Position numbers and translations under genes: made by a program. 23,359 nucleotides of DNA from Allomyces macrogynus ATCC 38327. Taxonomy: Eukaryota; Blastocladiomycota; Blastocladiomycetes; Blastocladiales; Blastocladiaceae. Positions 1-9,963 of this stretch are shown here, one piece after another (the first letter of the stretch is position 1; each line of letters begins with the position of its first letter). The notes beneath the pieces are model-generated. The model made no database searches. It saw only the letters and a list, made by a program, of their open reading frames with translations, and had not been told where the DNA came from. The DNA is taken from assembly GCA_000151295.1 (NCBI GenBank), contig GG745338.1, positions 711,756-735,114 of the forward strand. Direction: 5' to 3'.

Positions 1-288
1 CCCTTCCCCAACTCTCCTTCTCCCTTCGCTCCCGCCTGTCACCTTCCGGGCCGCGGTCCCTGGCCGCTTTTCCCCCCCCCGGCCCCTGGGGAATCTTTTA
101 TCTTTTCCCTTTCGCTCGCTGAATAGAGATTAGATACGAATTTAAAAAAATTAGTTCACTCCCATAAACCAACCCGCTACTTTTCATGGTCTTGCAAGGT
201 CCCCGGGGGGGGGGGGGGGGGGGGCGAGATGACCGGGCGGGCTGAACGAGCTGAAAGGGGACGGTTTGGCAGCGAGCACCGGATTCGA
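1..288. other. Low-complexity 5' flank with G20 homopolymer
   Basis: The first ~120 bases are pyrimidine-rich (C/T tracts, including a run of nine C at 72-80) and carry no recognisable coding sequence. A run of 20 consecutive G occupies 205-224, just upstream of the first recognisable exon, and an in-frame TGA lies close behind it. The missing 5' exon and signal peptide of the downstream gene should lie here or further left. The homopolymer may mark a poorly resolved assembly point. Confidence 0.6.
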
Positions 289-2480
289 ATGCGGGGCCCC
301 GCGCGCGCGCACATTCGTCAGGCGCTCTACGACTACGACTTGTGCCATGTCAAGCAGGCCGGCATGCTCATCGGATTCGTTGCGCATGAGTGAGTATTTC
401 CACGGGAAAAAAGAGTGGAGAGGACTTTTCCTTCTCATTGGTTTCTCTCGATTTATAGGACGGCTCGGCTGACGACCTTCTACCAGTCGATTGATGGCGG
501 TGCGGGTGCTTTGCACATGGTACAACCCCTCTTGATGCCCAACATGATGAATCGATTGCCGGCCCAAATCCTGACCTTCTCCACCCCTCCTTACCATCGC
601 CCCATGTTCTAGCTCCCGGCCAACTGGAAGTATGCATTCGCCGGGCTCAACGACCCGATCATCAACGAAGCGTTGAACTCCAATCTGGCGAACACGGGCC
701 CGGCCGCACTCGAAATCATGATGGATCGGCACGTTATGTACCGCGTCGCGGCGTAGTGGTTCACGAAAGGTGCTGGGATCGCCATTGGCCAATTGTGTGA
801 CGACATTGCCTCGCGCGCCAACACCTACGACCTGACCAAGGTCGACCTGGGCGAGTACTTCCCGACCTACCTGACCACCGACAGCATCAACCGGTGTGTC
901 TTTGGCAACGGCCTCGATGCGGGGCTCTCGCAGCGCACCGAATACGTGCTCAAGGCGCTCCTGGCACTGCGCAACGACGGACAGGTGCCGGACACGCCCA
1001 TGAAGACCATCACCTCGGCCACTGCCACGGCGATTGCGACGGCGACGGCGACTGGGACCACGTCCGCGACCGGCACGGCCATCCCGCCGCCAACAACGAC
1101 GCTTAGTCCAGTGTGGCCCAGACCACGCAAACGACGACGGCAGCGACCGTGCACACGAACACGACGATTGCGGGCAACAGCACGACGACGGCCATCACGA
1201 CCGCGCCTCCGACCTTTACGTTTGGGCCAGCTCCCACCGCCACGGGCACGTCGTCGGGCACGGTTGCGTCGACCACCACTGCGCAAGCCACGGCCACGTC
1301 CACGTCGTCGGCGCAGGCCTCGGGCTCGACCACCACGATTGGCGGGACCACGAGTGCGGTGACGGGCACCAGCACCGCGGCGGGCACCAGCACCACGGCG
1401 ACAAGCAACGCTGCGCAGTCGACGACCGCGATTTCGGCAACTGGTACCTCGACCACGGCGCAGTCGACGCAGACCGTTATTATCGGCACGTCTGCGGGCA
1501 CCAGTACGACGGCAGCGACGCAAACATCGATCTCCACCTCGTCTGCGGCCCTCACGTCGTCGGCCGGCGTCACGACTGGCATCTCCACCACTGCAGCCAC
1601 CCAAACGGCGACCGCTCCCGACTCGCTGAACAACCCGACAACCGGTGCCGCGACGAGCACCGTGATCATCAAGCCCAGCTACGGCGCCGTTGTGACGCTC
1701 ATTCCGACGTCCACGCAGGTTGCCGAACCCCTGACCACGCACGTCATTGAGCCGACGTCGGCTCCCGTCACGTTCCCGGCGACGGCGCTCCCTGGCTCGT
1801 CGCTGCCCGTTGCCACGGTCCCCGTTGCCGGTGGCACCACGACGGTCGCCGTCCATGACCCGTGCATCACGGCCATCGTAGCCGCGCTGTCGGGCGAGCA
1901 GGTCACGCTCACGCTGCCGGTCCCGACCACTGCCGCGCATGACCCGTGCATTACCACGATCGTCGAGGGACCGCACGGCACGCCCGTGACCGTCACCGTC
2001 ACGCTCGGCCCGCAGTCCACGGCCATCCCGACGGCCACGGCGCCGCATGACCCGTGCATCACCACGATTGTCTCTGCGCCGTCGGGCGAGCAGGTCACGG
2101 TCACAATTCCCGTCCCAAAGACGGTCGCTGATGATCCGCGTATTACGACGGTCGTTGCTGGCCCGCGTGGTAAGCCCGTGACGGTCACAGTGACGCTCAG
2201 ACCGCAGCCGACCCAGGCGCCTGTGACGGTCGTCTACACGGTTAGCGGGACGGTGGACGCTGTCGAGCAGAACGCTGCTACGCGCCCTGTCGCGACTACG
2301 ATTGTCGCTCAGCCCACGGCCACGCTCTATGCGGCCAAAGAGAATGTCACTGAGCTGCCTTCCGCAACCACGACGGACGCGACCTACGCGCAGGAGCTGC
2401 TGATCGAGCAGAATCCGGTCAAGACGCGCGACAAGAATAAGTGCCGCGTCGTCAAGAAGAAGAACCGCGCGTCGTACTGA
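289..2480 (+). pseudogene. Damaged secreted lysozyme/GH19-like protein with mucin-like repeat tail
   Basis: The exons join well: 289-389, a GTGAGT intron 390-458, exon 459-519, a likely intron 520-612, then 613 onward. The N-terminal domain reads HVKQAGMLIGFVAHETARL, later MMDRHVMYRVAA, then WFTKGAG and a Cys/Arg pattern ending in LLAL. This resembles the fungal secreted lysozyme/chitinase-19-like fold, with the AHE segment matching the catalytic-Glu helix; that assignment rests on motif memory only. A TAG at 754-756 interrupts RVAA/WFTK. Near 1104 the Thr/Ala-rich reading frame shifts by one. A GT-AG intron 985-1106 would also restore the frame in phase 0, but its donor (GTGCCG) is weak and it would remove obviously linker-like coding sequence. 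The C-terminal half (1113-2480) is a Thr/Ser/Val-rich extracellular stalk with four HDPCITTIV-type repeats and a basic end (KKKNRASY); no GPI signal is seen. No signal peptide is visible, so the 5' end is incomplete. It could be a true pseudogene, or a live gene with sequencing errors. Confidence 0.6.
1854..2213 (+). repeat. Tandem dimeric repeat in mucin-like tail (192-bp period)
   Basis: Four units begin with HDPCI(T)xIV or a degenerate form, at 1854, 1938, 2046 and 2130. Spacing is 84, 108 and 84 bp, so units 1+2 and 3+4 form a dimer with an exact 192-bp period. Units 1 and 3 share SGEQVT. Units 2 and 4 share G-x-PVTVTVTL followed by PQ. The fourth unit has lost the histidine and cysteine (DDPRI). 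The simplest history is a single-unit duplication, divergence into two types, then duplication of the pair. Confidence 0.85.
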
Positions 2481-2977
2481 TCGAGGAGAAACCATGGAAG
2501 ATGAGTGGCGACACGCGTCGCTGTGACATCGTGCATGTTGAAGATTTGATGAAATAGATTATGGCTATTGCTCCGCTTTCATGATCGCGTTCGGTCTCGT
2601 TATTTCTTTCTTTCAAGAGCGAAATTGTCGGCTGGTTCGGCTGGGTCGGCTGGGTGTTAGTCAACAGCGGACACGAATCCCCTTGATCCTGCCCGGTGAG
2701 CGCCCTGAAGTCCAGGACCCGCAAGAGAATAATCGCTTCGTACTTATTTTCATTGATTGATGGTGCGCGTGCGCATCGGGCCGCCTTGGATGCTTGGACG
2801 CGTGCACCAAAGAAGCTTGCGCCAGATCATCGACGCGCGACATTCATATAATGTCACCCCCCCTTGTCCCGTCACTTCCACCCATCTCCACCTTTCAGAT
2901 CAAACACTCGTGAGTCGCGACAATCTTCCTTGTCCGCCGAGCGAAATCGAATTCGGCCAGCCAGCAAGAACAGAACC
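2481..2977. other. Intergenic region and promoter of hydrolase 1
   Basis: About 500 bases with no convincing gene. The left part is the 3' flank of the mucin-like gene. The right part holds the putative TATA element of hydrolase 1 and a leader (around 2880-2910) that resembles the leader of hydrolase 2 near 5320-5345. Confidence 0.6.
2845..2852 (+). promoter_or_regulatory. Putative TATA box of hydrolase 1
   Basis: CATATAAT sits in otherwise GC-rich sequence about 130 bp before the ATG at 2978. A similar element lies at about the same distance before hydrolase 2, which supports a core-promoter role. Confidence 0.45.
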
Positions 2978-4380
2978 ATGACTGCAACCGATTGCTACTC
3001 TGGCGAGCTAGCCGCATTGCTGACCCCGCCCCGGAAAGCTCATCGTGCTCCCGCCATTACCAGTCTCCCCGACCTCGTATCTGCATTGGTCACATTTGTG
3101 ATTTGGTTCCAGTCGTTCTCGCTGTCGCTCTATGCTGCACTCTTCGAGCCGCTTGTTCTGCCTTCATCGACGCGGCGCGCAGCCATTATGATGGCGGTTG
3201 GACGGTCGCTCGGTGCTGTGACCCCGAGCCACTGGCCCATTCGCATCGTGACGGAGATTCCGCTAGCGGTCATGGGGAGCGTGCTCAAGCGTGTGCCGGC
3301 GCTTGACGGTGTCGTGTACCGGCCGATCAAAATCAAGGTCGACCGCGAGCGTCACGAGCCCGATCTGTCAGCGCTTGGGATTCCAGACTACAACGACAAG
3401 TCGCGCGTGGTCGGCGCCGAGTGGGTCGCGACGCGCGAGCGGTTTGCGGCCGGACTGCGCACAGACGTTGTTCTGTTCCTGCACGGTGGTGCCTTTTGCC
3501 TGTACTCGCCACGCTCGTATCGCCCCGTGACGCGGCAGCTCGCCAAGCTCGGGTTCACGGTCCTGGCCGCCAATTACCGCAAGTCGCCCAAGCACCCGTT
3601 CCCGAGCGGCCTGCACGACGCGATTGCTGCGTACCTGTGGCTCGTGCGCGACGAAGGTGTCGACCCGGCGCGCATTCTCCTGCTTGGCGACTCGGCAGGC
3701 GGCGCGCTGGCGCTCGGCCTCTTCCAGGCCATTTCTGCGCTCGACCTTCTTCGGCCAGCAGCGGTCGCGCTGTGGTCGCCGTGTTTGAGTATGGACCCGC
3801 GGCTCTTGGACTCGGTAGTTACGAACGCCGACAAGGATTTCCTGTCGGTTCTGACCAACCACAAGCTCGGCATCATTCGAATGTACGCGGGCGATCACGT
3901 CGTGCGTGCGGGCAAGCCGGCAATGGACGAGTTTTTGGCGAACCCGTTTGTGAAACAGGTCCGTTGCAAAATCTTTTCCGCGTTGTATCACCCATGTCTC
4001 AATCTCGAAAAAAACATCACCCACGACCATAGACATCGGCGCAGCCCTCCTGTCCCGTCCTCATCCAGTCGTCGCCATCGGAACAGCTTGCGACGTGCAT
4101 TTCCGATTTTTACGCAAGCCAGGATCCGGCCACAGCGCGCGTGCAGCACGACTTGCTCGTCGACACGCCTCACGACCCCTTTTTCATCGGCGTGCTGATC
4201 CCGCTGACTGCCAACCAGGACCTTGTTCAGGTCGGGTTCCAGCGGCTCTGGAAGTGGTGGCGCGACGTGCAGGGGGGCGCCGTGCCGTTTGGCAAGGTCC
4301 AGCGCATGTGGTACGCTGACGGGCGCGTCGAGGTAGTCGACGATACCACAGCACGCACTGTGCAAATTTTCGAAGCGTAA
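2978..4380 (+). CDS. Alpha/beta hydrolase fold-3 (HSL/steryl-deacetylase-like), copy 1
   Basis: Two exons, 2978-3958 and 4033-4380, joined in phase 0 across a 74-nt intron with donor GTCCGT; predicted product 442 aa. The ATG was chosen because MTATD aligns with the starts of copies 2 and 3. Residues ~32-57 form a hydrophobic, probably membrane-anchoring segment. The oxyanion motif HGGAFC starts at His169, and the nucleophile is Ser239 in GDSAGG. After the intron, Glu344 in SPSEQL and His374 in DTPHDPF sit where the acid and base of the HSL triad are expected. The family hydrolyses short-chain or lipid esters such as acetylated sterols; the substrate here is unknown. This is the first of four tandem copies. 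Codons from 3218 to 3783 are almost identical to copy 3 while the flanks diverge. An alternative reading is a broad-specificity carboxylesterase. Confidence 0.9.
3218..3783 (+). repeat. Gene-conversion tract shared with hydrolase copy 3
   Basis: Aligned base by base with 8797-9362 (constant offset 5579), this 566-bp stretch shows only two differences, at 3440/9019 (Arg versus Trp codon) and 3750/9329 (Leu versus Pro codon). Immediately outside, synonymous and amino-acid differences resume on both sides. There are no indels within the tract. Confidence 0.92.
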
Positions 4381-4456
4381 GGGTGGTGCTGTTTGACATT
4401 TCGAGCTAAAAACTGTTCCATGTGTCCTTTGGTTCACACCCTTGCTATCCACTTTT

Positions 4457-4469
4457 CCACCAGTTTGAT
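4457..4469 (+). repeat. CCACCAGTTTGAT motif behind hydrolase 1
   Basis: The 13-mer lies 77 nt after the stop codon. A one-base variant follows near 4569-4581. The surrounding bases (cacaccctt... and later tgatgcc) also match those around 7856, which suggests homologous 3' flanks among the tandem copies. Confidence 0.6.
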
Positions 4470-5252
4470 CCGCTTGGTGATGCCGTGTTGGTTTGCCCTC
4501 TGCTCCTGTTTGTGGAACAGTTGGCAGCCAATCTTTCATTGCTTTACTCTGTCCGCGCGACGCGCGTGGTCCGCCAGTTTGATTGCTTTTGCTTTGCAAA
4601 GGTTCCGTGTGTCACCTCCATTTATAAATATCATGTTCCTGTACCGATTGTGTTCCTTGTGTTGCGGTCCTGCGCTCGCATTCCGTCGAGATTCTCATTT
4701 CTCCTCGAGCCCAGTGTTGTGGCAAAGGGCGCATTGCTGCATTCTTCTTCTCTAGTGTATCGGCTCACATGTTTGTCTGAGCTGTTGAGCGTCGGCTGAC
4801 TGAAGAAAAAGCACGTCCCGATCTGATCAGGTGTGCACCACAGTGCCGGTGTCTCTTGAAACGAAAGGTCGATGAACATGACACGCTTCGTCTCCATGCT
4901 GACCTTGGACTTTCTTGCATGCGGCGGCGCTCCTCTTCCAAGCCGTCGGCCTGCTGAACAAACTGCCGAGAGTGGCAAACCCAGGAACGGCCGATTTCCC
5001 CATGTGATTGCGGGTCGGATGAGCGTCAGTCGGCGCTGCGGCTGATTGAAGATATCTGAAAGTTGCTTCCGTCGGTATTTACCTCTGCGGACCTCTGCGG
5101 ACTGCGAGGTCTGCTCGTTGAATTAATTTAGCCTCTGTCTCTGCTCGCGAGTGGGGCCGCAACGCATATGCTTGAGACAGGTGATGGGTGCAACGACAAA
5201 ACGGCGAAACAATATGCGCAACGCTTGCATTCTACGCCACAGCACGACGCGT

Positions 5253-5264
5253 ACATATAAATTA
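5253..5264 (+). promoter_or_regulatory. Putative TATA box of hydrolase 2
   Basis: ACATATAAATTA is an AT-rich island about 150 bp before the chosen ATG at 5405. It parallels the element before hydrolase 1 in sequence and spacing. Confidence 0.45.
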
Positions 5265-5404
5265 AAATCGGCCCGCGGCCGCACTGGCCCCATTCTCGTC
5301 TCTCCATGACCACCAGCCTCCACTTTTCGGATCAAGACTCTTGCAACACCATTCATTGTCCACGCGAGGAAACCACCGGGCCGACGAGCGAGCGTGGCAC
5401 CAGC

Positions 5405-7136
5405 ATGAACGCGACGGATTGCGACGCTGGCAAGCTCAACGCTGGCGAGTTCGACGCTGGCGAGTTTGGCGCTGGCGAGTTCGACGCTCTGTTCACCCCA
5501 CCACCCGCTTGGAGCTCCGTCCCCAGTTTCTCCGAAATCGTGGCCGCGTTGCTCGCCACCCTCGCTTGGTTCCAGACGCTGTTTCTATCGATCTATGCCG
5601 CACTTTTCATCACGCCGCGCGTCCTGCCAACATCGACGCGACGCGCAGCCGCATTGACGGCGCTTGGGCGGTCACTCTGCGCCGTGGTCCCAAGCCACTG
5701 GATTATTCGCGCCGCGACCGAGGTTCCGCTGGTCATGGTTGGCAGCATTCTCAAGCGTTTGCCTGCTCGTCTTGAGGACGTTGCCTACCAGCCGATCACC
5801 ATCGATGTGGACCCGGAAAATCTTGGTTTGGACCTGTCGGTGCTTGGGATCGACTACAAAGACGAACCGCGCGCGATCTATGCCGAATGGGTCGCGAAGA
5901 GAGACCTGCTCAAGGAAGGATCGCGCACAGACGTGGCCTTCTACATTCACGGCGGCGCATTTTGCATGTATTCGCCGCGCACGTACCGTCTTGTCACGCG
6001 GCAGCTCGCAAAGCTCGGATTTACGGTTCTGGCTCCCGCGTACCGCAAGGCTCCCAAGCATCCGTTCCCGTGCGGCCTGTACGATATGCTCGCGGCGTAC
6101 TTGTGGCTCGTGCGCGACGAGGGCGTCGACCCGGGGCGCATCCTGCTGATTGGTGACTCGGCAGGCGGCTCGCTAGCGCTGGGCGTCTTCCAGGCCATTA
6201 CCGCGCTCGATTTGCAGCCGCCGGCGGCGATCACGCTCTGGTCGCCGTGTCTGACCATGGACCCGCGGATCGAGGACTCGTCGCTGATCAAGAACGCCCA
6301 CAAGGACTACCTGTCGATCATCACCAACCCGAAACTCGGGCTCATTCGCATGTACGCGGGAGACCATATCGTCAATGCTGGCATGCCCGCCATGGAGCAT
6401 TTTTTGGCGCACCCATTCGTGCAACAGGTCCGTTGCGAAACCGCTTTGCATCTTTCTTTCCATTCCACCAAGTATCCGCCACAATCATGTTGACCAACCT
6501 GCTCGTTCGTCATTTCCGGTTTGGTAGACGACGGCGCAGCCCACGTGTCCCGTCCTGATCCAGTCGTCGCCGTCGGAGCAGCTTGTCACGTGTATTACCG
6601 ATTTTTATGAGAACCAGGACCCGTTCACGTCGCGCGTGCAGCACGACCTGCTTGTTGACACGCCGCACGACCCGTTTCTTTTTGGCGTGGTGATCAAGCT
6701 CACGGTTGACCGTGACCTGTCCCAGGTCGGGCGTGACCGGTTGTGGGCATGGTGGCGCGACGTGCAAGACGGCGCCGTGCCGTTTGGCCGGATTCAACGC
6801 ATGTGGCATTCCGACGGGCGCGTCGAGGTCGTGGAAAATACGACGGGATGCATCGATCTCGTGGACGATCCGACGCGATGGATCCTGGTCGAGGACGATG
6901 CGACCGAATGCGTCGATCTCGTGGACGACGCGGCAGAGTGCGCCGATGTCGTGGACGATTCGACGGGATGTGTCGGGGATAGTGTGGAGGGTACGGCAGG
7001 GCGATTCGCGGTCGTCAACGATGCGGCAGAATGCATTGAGGTCGAGGATGATGCGACGGAATGTGTCGAACCTGTTGACGAAACGGCGGGGCTCGTTGGG
7101 GTCGTGGATGATCCGACGACGGAGCGCGCCGCGTAA
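5405..7136 (+). CDS. Alpha/beta hydrolase fold-3, copy 2, with C-terminal repeat extension
   Basis: Exons 5405-6427 and 6528-7136, phase-0 intron of 100 nt with donor GTCCGT; predicted 543 aa. The ATG at 5405 gives MNATD, matching copies 1 and 3. An upstream in-frame ATG at 5306 falls in a stretch that resembles the untranslated leader of copy 1, so it was not chosen. A short Asp-Ala-Gly-Glu-Phe repeat sits near the N terminus. It is followed by the hydrophobic anchor, HGGAFC (His182), GDSAGG (Ser252), and the second-exon acid and base Glu358 and His388. Copies 1, 3 and 4 end shortly after the RVEVV motif. This copy continues for about 100 residues as ten ~10-residue acidic, periodically Cys-containing units. 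The catalytic core looks intact, so an active ester hydrolase with a new tail is likely. The role of the tail is unknown. Confidence 0.88.
5430..5489 (+). repeat. 15-bp N-terminal repeat (DAGEF units)
   Basis: Four imperfect 15-bp units encode DAGKLNAGEF followed by DAGEFGAGEF. They lie between the start codon and the membrane segment of hydrolase 2 and are absent from the other three copies. Confidence 0.8.
6825..7136 (+). repeat. In-frame 30-bp repeat expansion forming the tail of hydrolase 2
   Basis: Ten units start at 6825, 6855, 6885, 6915, 6945, 6975, 7008, 7038, 7068 and 7098. Typical units are DLVDDPTRWI, LVEDDATECV and DLVDDAAECA. The sixth is 11 residues, and the last runs into the stop codon. 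The first unit (EVVENTTGCI) corresponds to the normal C-terminal EVV-x-(D/N)TT of the paralogues, so the array apparently grew from the ancestral end. A cysteine recurs at position 9 in six units. Confidence 0.85.
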
Positions 7137-8565
7137 GATGTTGAGGAGCAATGATGTGGGTCCAGGTGTGGGGGAGGGCTCACTCGCATCGGGAAGACGG
7201 AAAAGGAAAGCCGCAAAGACCGAGAGGAATAAGTATAATGGGAGATCAAATAGATTATTGACGCTGACAACCAATGCGCACCAGAATTTGGGCACTCTGA
7301 GCGACCAAAAGCAAGCGCACATAGAGGGACGGGTCCACTTGCTGATGAGTCTGGTGAACAACAATTGGTGGAGAGTGCCGCCAATATGAACTTGAGCAAT
7401 GAAAGCACGCGAGCGAAATAACAGGGGGACAAGTCAAGGGCGAGGCTCGCGGATGACAGCTTATGCCGCCCATGCTGGGGGAGGCGTGCCATTGCAGATG
7501 ATTTGCAAGAGCGGCGGGAAAAGATCGGGAAACAGTAAACAATATCGGCGAATAAAATACACAGCGCCTTTGCAGTCGAAATGGCGGAGGAGCAGCGCGC
7601 AAGGACACGCATTGCGCTGAAGAAGTCAGTCACTGCGCGGATTGGAAAATGATGCATGAAGGATCGGCATCAGTGGCAGTCACGCTCCAGAGTGCCGCTG
7701 CTTGTGCTACCAATCCTCACAACGTCAGGCATCACAGCAGTACACATGACGGCTGGAACGTTTGGGTTGACAGCTGTCGCGCTGCTGACATGCTGGCTCA
7801 TCTCGTCCCCTTTCCATGGGCAATGTTGTTTCTTCGCTCGCTCTCACACCCTCTTCACCAGTTTGATACCTTTGACGATGCCTTCTCGAGTTAGAACCTT
7901 GTGTCGAGTCTGCTGCTATGTTTGCCTGCATGGTCGTGCCGCCATGGCTACCACAGGTGTCAAATCGATACAGCACCGTTCTCTCACTTTGCGTCTTATG
8001 ATCTCGCAAGTTATGTTGAGGTGTCGTCGGCTGTTAAAGACAAACCATGTGCGCCGTTCCCGTTCGTTCCCTCATCAAGCTGATGCTATCTCTGCTGTCG
8101 TGAGCTCAAGGCACCGCAGAAACATGAAAGAGGTCGCCTTCTGTTGAGCGCGTTGTTCACGCGCGCTCTCAGCTTCCGTGTTGCCCTGCGGGGGTTCATG
8201 CTCACTCGACAGCGAGTCCCCTAGATGCCGGGTGGCGAGCGGGTGGTCAGGACGCTTTGGTGGATTTCTTTTTGCTTGCGGATTGGTGAGCATCAATTGA
8301 TGCTTTGCAGCTGGTGCACGTGTCGATGCGCCAGGCAGGCCAGGGAGTCTGGCAAGTGGCAATCATTCCACCTTTTCACACTTCCACCCCCGCCTCTCGC
8401 CACAGCCGCCAGTAGTCGCCCAGCTCACGCCCCTCCCTCTCTCATCCCTTCCACCCGCGAGCTGCAAGGCCAATCTACTCTGCTCTCGTCCAAGGCTCTG
8501 ACAGCACCGCGCCCTTGTCCACCAAGCAAATTTTGACACCGAATTCGGCTGCGAGTGTTGGCGCC
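7137..8565. other. Intergenic region between hydrolases 2 and 3
   Basis: About 1.4 kb with no recognisable gene. The open frames, including one at 7656-8147, show Arg/Ser/His-rich sequence without domains. A CACCAGTTTGAT motif occurs only at 7856-7867, about 720 bp after the stop. In copies 1 and 3 it lies within 85 bp, so extra sequence seems to separate this gene from its original 3' flank. No TATA-like element was found before hydrolase 3. Confidence 0.55.
7856..7867 (+). repeat. CACCAGTTTGAT motif behind hydrolase 2
   Basis: The motif is followed by a run of bases ending in gatgcc, as at 4457 behind copy 1, which suggests a homologous 3' flank rather than chance. Confidence 0.55.
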
Positions 8566-9963
8566 ATGACCGCGACCGACTACCGGCCCGGGGATGTGGC
8601 CGCAATTTTCGGAGTCCGGTCAAGCGCACCCACCAATGCCAGTCTCCCCGACCTCGTATCCGCGCTGTTCGCGACCCTGGCCTGGTTCCAGTCTTTTTTT
8701 GTGTCGCTCTGTGCGGCCCTCTTCGAGCCACTCCCGCTCCCCACTTCGACACGCCGCGCTGCTGTGACGATCGCGATTGCGCGGTCGCTGGGCGCCGTGA
8801 CCCCGAGCCACTGGCCCATTCGCATCGTGACGGAGATTCCGCTAGCGGTCATGGGGAGCGTGCTCAAGCGTGTGCCGGCGCTTGACGGTGTCGTGTACCG
8901 GCCGATCAAAATCAAGGTCGACCGCGAGCGTCACGAGCCCGATCTGTCAGCGCTTGGGATTCCAGACTACAACGACAAGTCGCGCGTGGTCGGCGCCGAG
9001 TGGGTCGCGACGCGCGAGTGGTTTGCGGCCGGACTGCGCACAGACGTTGTTCTGTTCCTGCACGGTGGTGCCTTTTGCCTGTACTCGCCACGCTCGTATC
9101 GCCCCGTGACGCGGCAGCTCGCCAAGCTCGGGTTCACGGTCCTGGCCGCCAATTACCGCAAGTCGCCCAAGCACCCGTTCCCGAGCGGCCTGCACGACGC
9201 GATTGCTGCGTACCTGTGGCTCGTGCGCGACGAAGGTGTCGACCCGGCGCGCATTCTCCTGCTTGGCGACTCGGCAGGCGGCGCGCTGGCGCTCGGCCTC
9301 TTCCAGGCCATTTCTGCGCTCGACCTTCCTCGGCCAGCAGCGGTCGCGCTGTGGTCGCCGTGCCTCAACATGGATTTGCGGCTGAGCGACACAGTCATTG
9401 CCAACGCGGACAAGGATTTCCTGTCGATCATCACCAACGAGCGGCTTGGTATTGTGCGCTTGTACGCGGGTGAGCACGTCGTGCGCGCGGGCAAGGCTGC
9501 CATGGACGAATTTCTGGCGCACCCGTACGTGAACCAGGTCCGTTGGCACATCGCTGCTCCTTCACTTTGATCTTGGACGCGCTCCATTCTAACCTGGACT
9601 TTCTTCTTCTCGTAGACGACGGCGCAGCCGACGTGCCCCGTCCTTATCCAGTCCTCACCGGCCGAGCAGCTCGCCGCGTGCATTTCCAAGTTTTATGAGA
9701 ACCAGAACCCGGCCACGGCGCGCGTGCAGCACGACCTGCTCGTCGACACGCCGCACGACCCGTTTTTCCTGGGCGTGTTGATCCCACTGACCGCCAACCG
9801 GGACCTGGTGCAGCTCGGGTTCCAGCGGCTGTGGACGTGGTGGCGCGACGTGCAAGAGGGTGCCGTGCCATTTGGCAAGGTCCAGCGCACGTGGCACGCT
9901 GACGGGCGCGTCGAGGTTGTCAATGATACCACGGGAAATGCGGTACAAGTCGTCGAGGAGTAA
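8566..9963 (+). CDS. Alpha/beta hydrolase fold-3, copy 3
   Basis: Exons 8566-9537 and 9616-9963, phase-0 intron of 78 nt with donor GTCCGT; predicted 439 aa. The ATG at 8566 gives MTATD, as in copy 1. Upstream in-frame sequence lacks an ATG. A hydrophobic anchor near residues 27-55 precedes HGGAFC (His166) and GDSAGG (Ser236). Glu341 and His371 complete the presumed triad in exon 2. The middle of exon 1 is nearly identical to copy 1, whereas the first ~230 bp, the end of exon 1, the intron and exon 2 have diverged. Position 9019 changes an Arg found in copy 1 to Trp. The role is presumed ester hydrolysis at a membrane, with unknown substrate. Confidence 0.9.
8797..9362 (+). repeat. Gene-conversion tract shared with hydrolase copy 1
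   Basis: Partner of 3218-3783, with 564 of 566 bases identical and sharp edges. Confidence 0.92.

Larger units (their letters stand above)
4381..5404. other. Intergenic region between hydrolases 1 and 2
   Basis: About 1 kb with no recognisable gene; the open frames here are short and unlike known proteins. It contains two copies of a CC(A/G)CCAGTTTGAT motif (near 4457 and 4569) that recurs behind copies 2 and 3. The promoter of hydrolase 2 lies at its right end. Confidence 0.6.

Noticed and set aside
275..300. TTCGAAT string resembling a tRNA T-loop
   Set aside because: Flanking bases do not make a B-box (GGATTCGAATGC), no stems or A-box are present, and the sequence fits the coding exon.
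867..2495. 542-codon minus-strand open frame, Arg-rich
   Set aside because: It is antisense to the Thr/Ser-rich tail. High GC and the repeat codons keep the opposite frame open, and its Arg/Gly composition has no domain character.
5306..5404. Upstream in-frame ATG of hydrolase 2
   Set aside because: The stretch resembles the leader of hydrolase 1, which has no ATG there, and the paralogues support the start at 5405.
6825..7136. Possible CRISPR-like array
   Set aside because: The units are contiguous without spacers, in frame with a coding sequence, and in a eukaryotic genome.
6510..7657. Minus-strand frames of 284 and 287 codons with Ser/Thr or Arg/Ile repeats
   Set aside because: The apparent repeats are the complement of the 30-bp tail repeat of hydrolase 2. 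No independent start context or domain was seen.
7656..8147. 163-codon + strand frame between hydrolases 2 and 3
   Set aside because: Cys/Arg/Ser-rich with no domain, and it overlaps the 3'-flank motif shared with the other copies.
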